Source of the DNA: Uruburuella suis
Lineage (GTDB): Bacteria; Pseudomonadota; Gammaproteobacteria; Burkholderiales; Neisseriaceae
Assembly (NCBI RefSeq): GCF_004341385.1
Contig: NZ_SLXE01000004.1
Coordinates: forward strand, 43,564 to 107,563
DNA: 64,000 nt
Direction: 5' to 3'
Notes under the pieces: generated by a model
What the model was told of the DNA's origin: nothing
Seen by the model: the letters and a program-made list of their open reading frames with translations, nothing else
Database searches by the model: none
Made by a program: the position numbers and the translations under genes
In this document: piece by piece, positions 57,371 through 64,000 of the stretch
Position numbering within the stretch: the stretch's first letter is position 1
Layout: each line of letters opens with the position of its first letter

Positions 57371-57946
57371 ATGATGAGTATGCTTAATTCCACCCCCGCC
57401 GCTTGGCAAATCAACAAAAAAATCATCCTCTGGACCACGCTGATTGGCGGCTTTTTCAGCTCATTGGTCAAATGGGGCTCCGAAGTGAATATGCCGCCGC
57501 GCATGCCGGGCGAAATTTCACCGCCAGGCGCCAATATTGATGCTTGGCTCGGCTGGCTCGGCTTCAATTCGCATTCGCTCGATTACGTTTATCAAGGCGT
57601 TACCGTGCCCGGCGCTGTTACTTTATATCACTGGCTGTTTAGCTTCGTATTCGCTTTCGTTTATGTTGTGGGCTCTGCTTATTGGCCGAAAATCCGCTTG
57701 TGGTATGGCGCTTTCTACGGCTTGCTGATCACCATTGTGATGCACGGCTTTTTGATTCCCCTCTTCGGCTTTCGCAATCCCGTCTATGCCGATGGCGCCA
57801 CCGGCTGGCTGTGGAACCTGAATGCCGCCGAATTGTGGAGTGAAATTTTAGGCCATGTTTATTGGTCGGTGTCGATTGAAGTGTGCATGATTGCCGTCCT
57901 CGCTTATTTTGTCCGCCCGATAAAAGGCAACTGGGTAGCCAAATAG
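57371..57946 (+). CDS. YagU/DUF1440 inner-membrane protein
   Basis: A 191-residue membrane protein with four helices. IILWTTLIGGFFSSLVKWGSE and MPPRMPGEISPPGANIDAWLG are the YagU-family N-terminus; HWLFSFVFAFVYVVGSAYW, FYGLLITIVMHGFLIPLFG and WSEILGHVYWSVSIEVC follow. E. coli YagU has been connected with acid tolerance. Start at 57371, where two ATG codons lie in tandem (57371, 57374). The upstream region is AT-rich. An intrinsic terminator follows. Confidence 0.85.
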   Translation: MMSMLNSTPAAWQINKKIILWTTLIGGFFSSLVKWGSEVNMPPRMPGEISPPGANIDAWLGWLGFNSHSLDYVYQGVTVPGAVTLYHWLFSFVFAFVYVVGSAYWPKIRLWYGAFYGLLITIVMHGFLIPLFGFRNPVYADGATGWLWNLNAAELWSEILGHVYWSVSIEVCMIAVLAYFVRPIKGNWVAK

Positions 57947-57963
57947 CACATTACCCTGCCAAA

Positions 57964-57996
57964 ACAAAAGCGCACCATGGAGTGCGCTTTTTTGTT
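57964..57996 (+). terminator. intrinsic terminator
   Basis: ACAAAAGCGCAC-CATGGA-GTGCGCTTTTTTGT, a 12-bp stem with T-run, downstream of the YagU-like gene and convergent with the glycosylase-like gene. Confidence 0.8.
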
Positions 57997-58005
57997 GCCG
58001 TTTAA

Positions 58006-58602
58006 TTAAAAAGCCTCAAGCAAACCGATTTCTCTAAAAAACCGCGCATACGCTGCCGCCTTTTGCGCCAGCGGCAAGGGATAAGCCCGCGACGACGACG
58101 GCAGCCGATAAAGCCGCAAGCGCCGCCCCGCAAATTCCGCCTCGCTATAAGCGCCGATGGCAGGCTTGGCTGTTTCAGACGGCATCAAGGATACCAAAGT
58201 ATCCGTGGCCAGCTCACCCGTGGTCATCACCACATCGCAATGCGGCATTTGCGCGAGCAGCGCCGCCAAATCCAGCGGCGTTACAATCTGCAAAAACTTA
58301 TCCGACGCATTGCCCTGCAAACGCACCACTTGATGCGCCGTATCGCTGATGGCAATGCCTTTTTCCTGCAGAAAATCCCGAATCAAGCCTTCCTTAAACG
58401 CCTTGCCGCCCGCCTCAACGAAATAATCTTTATCTGCAAAAAACACCAGCCCGAAAATCCGCCACATATCGTTTTGAAAATTCGGATAATAAAAATCCAT
58501 CTTCCACCGCGCCCGCGGCGGCGGAAAGCTGCCCAACATCAGCAATTTGGCGTTGGGCGGGGCGAAAGGCGGTAAGGGGTGGGTTTCGATGGGAGTGTGC
58601 AT
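58006..58602 (-). CDS. uracil-DNA-glycosylase-fold protein
   Basis: A 198-residue protein with features of the UDG/MUG superfamily: KLLMLGSFPPPRARWKMDFYYPNFQNDMWRIFG (start of fold, split over residues 19-50), a middle part CDVVMTTGELATDTL, and the C-terminal YRLPSSSRAYPLPLAQKAAAY, where the superfamily has its DNA-intercalating loop. It may be a DNA glycosylase with unusual specificity; true activity is unknown. One uptake sequence is in frame (MPSETAK). The stop of the restriction-modification operon lies only 9 bp upstream of its start codon. Confidence 0.75.
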   Translation of the reverse strand: MHTPIETHPLPPFAPPNAKLLMLGSFPPPRARWKMDFYYPNFQNDMWRIFGLVFFADKDYFVEAGGKAFKEGLIRDFLQEKGIAISDTAHQVVRLQGNASDKFLQIVTPLDLAALLAQMPHCDVVMTTGELATDTLVSLMPSETAKPAIGAYSEAEFAGRRLRLYRLPSSSRAYPLPLAQKAAAYARFFREIGLLEAF

Positions 58603-58611
58603 AGAGATTAT

Positions 58612-59082
58612 TTAGACATGCATCTGTTGGAAAACAAAATGTTTGTCATATTCAACACATATCACACCATCTTCTGAGGTGCTGATAATAAAATCAACTT
58701 TATCCAAATGGTTCATACTTTTTCCAACATACTTATCAGCTTGTGGTATTCCTATCCCATAAAAAATATTGAAATCATCTGGGGAGTTAATTAATTTTCC
58801 CAAACTAACTGAATATTTATTTAATGATTTAATTTCCCATATTTTTTCAAAATCGGATAAAACAAATCTATTCTTATTTTCAAAAAAAACAACTTTTCTA
58901 TTTTTTACAGCAATAATATCAGGGATGATACCGTCTTGATTTTTACTTTTCGAACTATCCCGATTATTTGGGTGCAACATAACTCCTGTTCCACTCTGAG
59001 GAAAATCGTAGCAAATAATCTCCCAGCCCTCTTTTTCTAACCAGTTAAGGATATTGACTGTAACTTTGGCCTCTTCCAGCAT
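58612..59082 (-). CDS. small PD-(D/E)XK nuclease, predicted restriction endonuclease subunit
   Basis: A 156-residue protein with a classic PD-(D/E)XK nuclease core: GIIPDIIAVKNRKVVFFENKNR gives Pro54-Asp55 and Glu68-x-Lys70. ILNWLEKEGWEIICYDFPQSG is the preceding helix/strand. Ribosome site GGAGAGATGCTTG and TGATG stop/start overlap with the preceding gene fix the start at 59082 and imply coupled translation. The size suits a small catalytic subunit of a heterodimeric enzyme (BtsI and BsrDI have such pairs). AT-rich and DUS-free, like the other two genes of this operon. The exact function is inferred. Confidence 0.7.
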   Translation of the reverse strand: MLEEAKVTVNILNWLEKEGWEIICYDFPQSGTGVMLHPNNRDSSKSKNQDGIIPDIIAVKNRKVVFFENKNRFVLSDFEKIWEIKSLNKYSVSLGKLINSPDDFNIFYGIGIPQADKYVGKSMNHLDKVDFIISTSEDGVICVEYDKHFVFQQMHV

Positions 59083-60311
59083 CAAGCATCTCTCCATAAT
59101 GAGCCATCAGGAAACAATATCGCATCCGCAAAATATGAAAAGACTCGAATATGTTTCGCTTTTGAATAAGTGGAACCATAACGCACTTGCATATAATAAC
59201 GAGGTATTTCTCCTTTTCGCTTCAATTCATTATAATCTTTATTTAAGATATTTTTGTTCTCGCTATTTTGTACTGCGTGAATAAAATCATCAATTTTTCC
59301 CTTTGTACCAATTAACTTAATCGTCTCAGCATTATCATCTATTTCAACATCAGACCAAACCAAGACTAAGTTGTACTTACGTTCTTCAAAGGATACTCCT
59401 TCTCTGCAACACAAATAATCAATGGCTGCCAATGCGCCAGGATAAGGGTCTCCACGAAATTTAGCATTCACTTTATATAAAATAGTCTCTTCCCTACTAC
59501 GTAATAACTCTCCAATTGAATAACTCTTACATTCAAGATAGTTTAGTAAATAAACTGTAGGTATTTTTATAGTAGCAGAGAGTGGAGACATATCCTGATG
59601 CCCATCTTTTTTATAATATTCTTCACTCATCCAGTTTTTATGTTCTTTGATATTATATTTTCCTAATAATTTTTTGCGACCCTCAATAATCCCTGTTTTC
59701 TCGAACACCTCAATCACTTCATTTATAGCGCAAAACATTTTCCGCATTTCCGTATCCACCGACAATGGCGAACCTGCATATTTTCTATTAGGCTCATATA
59801 GCAATCCTCCTGTATTCTGATTTCCAGACAAAATTGCATTATCGGGACATGATTTGAAATCACTAGGAAAATAATAAAATAGCGCTGGAATATGATAAAT
59901 TGACATCACATTCTCTAATGCTTTAAATATCAATGGATTGATTTTATCCCACTTTGTACTCCCGCGTTCTCGACTGATAATGACTGCTTCAGGATAAATA
60001 TAGAATGCGGGAACATTGTTTTCTACGGATGCTGCCAATCGGGCAAATCTTTGAAAAACATTATGTCCAGTACCTGCTTCGGTAGAGACTTCCACAGAAA
60101 AAATTGGTTCTTGATCAATCTCTACAATCAAATCAGGTGCATCTAAATACAATATTTTTTTAATATGGTCAGGCATTGCATGAAAGTTTTTCGCATTATT
60201 TGCATCACTTTCATACATCTTTTTCTTTACGCATTCTTTATCTTTTAGATCAGTATGATCAATAATGAAATCTGCAAACTCTTCCGTGCTATACCAAATT
60301 CTATATTTCAT
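59082..60311 (-). CDS. predicted type II restriction endonuclease, large subunit
   Basis: A 409-residue protein not matched to a named enzyme. Residues 58-90 (DAPDLIVEIDQEPIFSVEVS then AGTGHNVFQRFARLA) have the PD-x(n)-E-x-S/K pattern followed by G-x(4)-QR, as in a variant PD-(D/E)XK core. The rest could be a DNA-recognition region (YKVNAKFRGDPYPGALAAIDYL, VLVWSDVEIDD). It lies between a cytosine methyltransferase (4-nt overlap) and a small nuclease (1-nt overlap), which supports a restriction role. Low GC. It could alternatively be the whole endonuclease, with the small gene as accessory. Confidence 0.7.
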   Translation of the reverse strand: MKYRIWYSTEEFADFIIDHTDLKDKECVKKKMYESDANNAKNFHAMPDHIKKILYLDAPDLIVEIDQEPIFSVEVSTEAGTGHNVFQRFARLAASVENNVPAFYIYPEAVIISRERGSTKWDKINPLIFKALENVMSIYHIPALFYYFPSDFKSCPDNAILSGNQNTGGLLYEPNRKYAGSPLSVDTEMRKMFCAINEVIEVFEKTGIIEGRKKLLGKYNIKEHKNWMSEEYYKKDGHQDMSPLSATIKIPTVYLLNYLECKSYSIGELLRSREETILYKVNAKFRGDPYPGALAAIDYLCCREGVSFEERKYNLVLVWSDVEIDDNAETIKLIGTKGKIDDFIHAVQNSENKNILNKDYNELKRKGEIPRYYMQVRYGSTYSKAKHIRVFSYFADAILFPDGSLWRDA

Positions 60312-61513
60312 AAATATTCCTTGATTGCTAACGCAACGGCCTTTGCTAACAATGGTGGAACAGCATTTCCTGTCTGCACTCTACCCTGAACAATCCCACC
60401 ATGCACAAAAAAATTATCAGGAAAACTCTGAATTCTGCATCTTTCCCGAATGGTTAATCCCCGATTATCTTCAGGATGTCCAAATTGAAATTGTGGACGA
60501 ATCCCTCCCGATACTTGCGTAGGGCTTTGAATATCCCAAGCCAACCGAATTCTTTGTTTAAATTTCGGATACATTGGCTCTCCTGGTAGTGTATTTTTAA
60601 TTTTCTCAATTGTACTAACTGGATGATTAGGCGCAACATGGCAAGTTAATACATTGCCATTATCACTTCTCATTAATTTTTGGTATTCTGAAGTAGGCGG
60701 GCTTGCATAGTTATTTTTAGATTCTTTAGGATTGAGTGGCGGTAAATCTCCAATTGCATCACGAACAGTCACATATGACTTACCTGTCTCTTCTCCATGC
60801 GTTTTACGAATCTTATTAAAGTCAAAACTAGTTCCTTGAACACCGACAAATAACAAGCGGTTCCGTTTTTGAGGAACACCATAATCAGCTGCAGATAACA
60901 ATCTACTTTTGACTATCATTTTTCCAGCTCGAGATAAGTCTTGTTCAATATCCTTAACAAATGTTCCCGTACTTCTCATCCCTGAAACATTTTCCAGCAC
61001 AATTGACTTCGGCTCCAATACCTCTACAAATTTCACAAATTCTTTATAGAGCAAATTACGATCGTCATCCTCATGACGTTTACGATTATTTAAAGAAAAA
61101 CCCTGGCAAGGCACACCCGCAATCAATACATCCACTTGCCTGCCATGTAAAATTCTTTTCACTTCCAAAGGGTCTACTTTTTTTACGTCTCCTAAGATAG
61201 TCCATGCCCTTGGATGATTATGTTTAAAAGTTTTTATAGCAAAGGCATGGATATCACAACCTAGAGCAATTTCGTATCCAGCCATTTCAAACCCCAAAGA
61301 TGTCCCCCCGCACCCACAAAAAAGTTCGATAACGATAGGGTTAGTAGAAAATTCATTTACGCCACGCGTAACAATGGGATCCTTTTTCCAATAATATCCA
61401 TTCTCCTCAGCTTTAACAGATTTGTCCCAGATATTTTTTTCAGAAACATCTGGTTCGTACTCTCCATAAATATTCATTTGTGGTTCTTGCAATGTATTAA
61501 TGCTTTTTTTCAT
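60308..61513 (-). CDS. type II DNA cytosine-5 methyltransferase
   Basis: A 401-residue m5C methyltransferase with ordered motifs: I (VIELFCGCGGTSLGFEMAGY), IV with the catalytic Cys (GVPCQGFSLNNRKR), VI (IVLENVSGM), VIII (ADYGVPQKRNRLLFVGV), a recognition region of about 80 residues, IX (RIRLAWDIQSPTQVSGGIRP) and X (VQTGNAVPPLLAKAVALAI). About 55 extra N-terminal residues precede motif I. It protects host DNA at the site cut by the two downstream gene products. Recognition sequence is not predictable. First gene of the AT-rich operon; overlaps the next gene by ATGA. Confidence 0.93.
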   Translation of the reverse strand: MKKSINTLQEPQMNIYGEYEPDVSEKNIWDKSVKAEENGYYWKKDPIVTRGVNEFSTNPIVIELFCGCGGTSLGFEMAGYEIALGCDIHAFAIKTFKHNHPRAWTILGDVKKVDPLEVKRILHGRQVDVLIAGVPCQGFSLNNRKRHEDDDRNLLYKEFVKFVEVLEPKSIVLENVSGMRSTGTFVKDIEQDLSRAGKMIVKSRLLSAADYGVPQKRNRLLFVGVQGTSFDFNKIRKTHGEETGKSYVTVRDAIGDLPPLNPKESKNNYASPPTSEYQKLMRSDNGNVLTCHVAPNHPVSTIEKIKNTLPGEPMYPKFKQRIRLAWDIQSPTQVSGGIRPQFQFGHPEDNRGLTIRERCRIQSFPDNFFVHGGIVQGRVQTGNAVPPLLAKAVALAIKEYL

Positions 61514-61548
61514 AATTTAGTGTCAATCTTTTTAAGTTGAGCAACATT

Positions 61549-63837
61549 TTACCGTTTCAACTTCGCAAACGCATCCGCCATCGCCGAATTGCCCTGTGCT
61601 TGTTCGCGGGGTGCGCTGCGTTGGGGGCGGGTGTCTTTGCGGGTGTTGTTTTCAGACGGCCTATCGCGTTTGACGGTGCTGCCGGGTTCGTCGTCTAGGC
61701 GCATGGTGAGGGCGATGCGTTTGCGCGCTGCGTCGATTTCCATCACTTTGACTTTCACCACATCGCCCGCCTTCACCACTTCGCGCGGGTCTTGTACGAA
61801 TTTATTGGCCAGCGCGGAGATGTGTACCAGGCCGTCTTGGTGTACGCCGATGTCGACAAAGGCGCCGAAGTTGGCCACGTTGCTCACCACGCCTTCCAGA
61901 ATCATGCCCAGTTGCAAATCTTTGATTTCGTTCACGCCTTCGGTGAAGGTGGCGGTTTGAAACTCACCGCGCGGGTCGCGGCCGGGTTTTTCCAGTTCGG
62001 CGAGGATGTCTAAAATCGTGGGCAGGCCGAATTGTTCGTTGGTGTATTGGGTGGGCTTGATTTGTTTGATTTTGTCGCGGTTGCCGATTAAGTCGGCAGC
62101 TTTGATGTGGTTGTCGGCCAGCATTTGCGCCACGATGGGGTAGGCTTCGGGGTGCACGGCGCTGGCGTCGAGCGGCTCTTTGCCGCCCTGAATGCGCAAG
62201 AATCCGGCGGCTTGTTCGTAGGTTTTGTCGCCCAGGCGCGGCACTTTGAGCAGGGCTTTGCGGCTGAGGAAGGCGCCGTTGTCGTTGCGGTATTGCACGA
62301 TGTTGTGCGCCAGCGTTTGGTTGAGGCCGGAGATGCGCGCCAGCAGCGGCGCGGAGGCGGTGTTTACGTCTACGCCCACGGCATTCACGCAATCTTCCAC
62401 CACGGCATCGAGCGATTTGGCGAGCTGGCTTTGGTTCACATCGTGCTGATATTGGCCGACGCCGATGGATTTGGGGTCGATTTTCACCAATTCGGCCAGC
62501 GGGTCTTGCAGGCGGCGGGCGATGGAAACCGCGCCGCGCAGGGATACATCGAGCTCGGGAAACTCTTTGGCCGCCAATTCGGAAGCGGAATAAATCGAGG
62601 CACCGGCTTCGCTTACCACAATTTTGTGCAGCTTCATTTCAGGTAGCCCTTTCACCAATTCACCGGCGAGTTTGTCGGTTTCTCGGCTGCCGGTGCCGTT
62701 GCCGATGGCAATCAGTTTAACGCTGTGTTTTTTGATGATGCCGGCCAAAGCGGCCAACATATTGTTTTCTTGATGCAAATACACAATCACGGTGTCGAGC
62801 AGTTTGCCGGTGTCGTCCACCACGGCGCATTTCACGCCGTTGCGGTAGCCGGGGTCGAGGCCCAGCGTGGTGAGGCGGCCGGCGGGCGCGGCGAGCAATA
62901 AGTCTTTGAGGTTGCGGGCGAACACGGTAATCGCGTCGGTGTCGGCGGCTTCTTTCAGGCGGTTGAAGGCGTCTAATTCCAGCGACAAGAAGATTTTGGC
63001 GCGCCAGGTAAGGCGCACGGTGTCGCGCAGCCATTTATCGGCGGCGCGGCCTTGGTCGGCAATGTTGAATTGTTTGGCAATGGCTTGTTCGTATTCGCTT
63101 TGCTCGGTAATCGGGGTGTCGTCGGGCTGGTATTTTAAGGCTGCCTGAAGAATGTTTTCGTTGCGCCCGCGCAAAACGGCCAAGGCGCGGTGGCTGGGCA
63201 TAGTGCGCACGGGCTCGCGGTGGTCGAAATAATCTTTGAATTTTTCGCCCGCGGCTTCCTGCCCGGCAATCACTTGGGCGTGAATTTCGGCTTCGCGCCA
63301 CAGTTTTTCACGCAGGCGGCCGATGAGCTCGGCATCTTCGGCGAATTGCTCCATCAAAATTGCGCGTGCGCCGTCGAGCGCGGCTTTTGTGTCGGCCACG
63401 TTTTCGTTCAGGTAGCCTTGCGCGGCGGTGTCGGGGTTTTCAGACGGCGTGCTCAGCAATAATTCGGCCAAGGGCTGCAAGCCGTTTTCGCGCGCAATTT
63501 GCGCTTTGGTGCGGCGTTTGGGTTTGTAGGGCAGGTATAAATCTTCGAGTGTGGTTTTGTTGTCGGCGGCGTCGATTTGCGCTTTTAATTCATCGGTGAG
63601 CTTGCCTTGTTCTTCAATGCTTTTGAGCACGGTGGCCTTGCGCTCCAGCAATTCGCGCAGGTATTGCAGGCGCTCGGCCAGGGTGCGCAATTGGCTGTCG
63701 TCCAGAGCGCCGGTGGCTTCTTTGCGGTAGCGGGCGATAAAGGGCACGGTGGCGCCCTCATCCAGCAAAGCCACGGCGGCTTCTACTTGGGCGGCGGTGG
63801 CGTTTAATTCGGCGGCAATGGTTTGGGTGATGTTCAT
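61549..63837 (-). CDS. tex: Tex, S1-domain transcription accessory protein
   Basis: A 762-residue Tex/YhgF protein. The N-terminal helical region (VEAAVALLDEGATVPFIARYRKEATGALDD) is diagnostic; a YqgF-like RNase H fold has TLGLDPGYRNGVKCAVVDDTG; helix-hairpin-helix segments follow (LLARISGLNQTLAHNIVQYR), and a C-terminal S1 domain has GMILEGVVSNVANFGAFVDIGVHQDGLVHIS. It binds nucleic acid and affects transcription and, in Bordetella and Neisseria relatives, toxin or virulence expression. The tail is basic and contains an in-frame DUS (RDRPSENN). A second DUS lies near 63440. Confidence 0.96.
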   Translation of the reverse strand: MNITQTIAAELNATAAQVEAAVALLDEGATVPFIARYRKEATGALDDSQLRTLAERLQYLRELLERKATVLKSIEEQGKLTDELKAQIDAADNKTTLEDLYLPYKPKRRTKAQIARENGLQPLAELLLSTPSENPDTAAQGYLNENVADTKAALDGARAILMEQFAEDAELIGRLREKLWREAEIHAQVIAGQEAAGEKFKDYFDHREPVRTMPSHRALAVLRGRNENILQAALKYQPDDTPITEQSEYEQAIAKQFNIADQGRAADKWLRDTVRLTWRAKIFLSLELDAFNRLKEAADTDAITVFARNLKDLLLAAPAGRLTTLGLDPGYRNGVKCAVVDDTGKLLDTVIVYLHQENNMLAALAGIIKKHSVKLIAIGNGTGSRETDKLAGELVKGLPEMKLHKIVVSEAGASIYSASELAAKEFPELDVSLRGAVSIARRLQDPLAELVKIDPKSIGVGQYQHDVNQSQLAKSLDAVVEDCVNAVGVDVNTASAPLLARISGLNQTLAHNIVQYRNDNGAFLSRKALLKVPRLGDKTYEQAAGFLRIQGGKEPLDASAVHPEAYPIVAQMLADNHIKAADLIGNRDKIKQIKPTQYTNEQFGLPTILDILAELEKPGRDPRGEFQTATFTEGVNEIKDLQLGMILEGVVSNVANFGAFVDIGVHQDGLVHISALANKFVQDPREVVKAGDVVKVKVMEIDAARKRIALTMRLDDEPGSTVKRDRPSENNTRKDTRPQRSAPREQAQGNSAMADAFAKLKR

Positions 63838-63907
63838 GAATCGTCTTTAATCGGGAAAACACAAAGGTGAAAGCATAGCGGCCTTGGGCTTTTTTGTCAT
63901 CCGCCTT

Positions 63908-64000
63908 AGGGTCTGTTCACAATTACTTGTCATAACATTGAATAAAAAGGAAAGCAGGTGTAAAAAGGGAGCTCTCACACAACCCTAATACACCTGCCAT
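63908..64000. mobile_element. left end of an insertion-sequence-like element, truncated by window edge
   Basis: AGGGTCTGTTCACA at 63908-63921 matches the terminal repeat of the family C miniature elements. Inside it, on the minus strand, a frame of 25 codons ends at 63923 (protein ends FLFIQCYDK) and continues to the window edge, as would the 3' end of a transposase. Family C elements may be its non-autonomous derivatives. The transposase family cannot be identified from this fragment. Confidence 0.5.

Overview
The window is a chromosomal segment of a Neisseria or closely related Neisseriaceae species. The evidence is the very dense 12-bp DNA uptake sequence AGGCCGTCTGAA (AG-DUS dialect), mostly as inverted pairs forming gene-end hairpins, plus Neisseria-type genes: a methylcitrate cycle with AcnD/PrpF, scattered housekeeping genes and Correia-like miniature elements. 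Genes are GC-rich, except for two AT-rich patches at about 54.05-54.96 kb and 58.6-61.5 kb that look acquired. No rRNA, tRNA or CRISPR array was seen.

Layout. 0-6.6 kb: a partial nitrobindin-like protein, a cupin, a YhcB-type membrane protein, a cysteine hydrolase, a putrescine-degradation pair (patA, patD) and an AhpD-like protein. 6.7-11.0 kb: prpF, ackA and a degenerate second acetate kinase. 11.1-20.8 kb: a repeat array, tyrS, a GT2 glycosyltransferase, a membrane O-acyltransferase, a glycine-zipper protein, ychF, a DUF2147 protein and ubiB. 21-26.5 kb: metF, a candidate Hfq-type small RNA, phoH, ybeY, corC and small membrane proteins. 26.8-36.2 kb: a complete nitrous oxide reduction operon nosRZDFYLX on the minus strand, behind a class II FNR-type promoter. 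36.4-48.4 kb: trpB, a methyltransferase, fadH, a thioesterase, yicC/rph, lysC, uhpT, gph and recX. 48.9-54.0 kb: prpB, prpC and acnD. 54.3-58.6 kb: an AT-rich two-gene cassette, a von Willebrand lipoprotein, an NTF2-like protein, a YagU-like protein and a glycosylase-like protein. 58.6-61.5 kb: a three-gene restriction-modification system. 61.5-63.8 kb: tex. The window ends inside an insertion-sequence-like element.

Functional links. PrpC, AcnD, PrpF and PrpB together form a complete methylcitrate route from propionyl-CoA to pyruvate and succinate, with AckA as the linked acyl kinase. The genes lie in two loci 41 kb apart. The prpB and ackA promoters nonetheless share an inverted repeat, CATCA-N7-TGATG, placed exactly 20 nt upstream of a similar -35 box, which suggests one regulator serves both. 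The candidate small RNA has a C/U-rich loop suited to masking ribosome binding sites and resembles in layout the sibling sRNAs known to control this pathway in Neisseria.

At least three families of miniature inverted-repeat elements and a GTAG-headed REP/REPIN family are scattered through the intergenic spaces. Two are nested composites, one supplies the stop codon of nosR, and one family shares its terminal repeat with the element at the window's right end.
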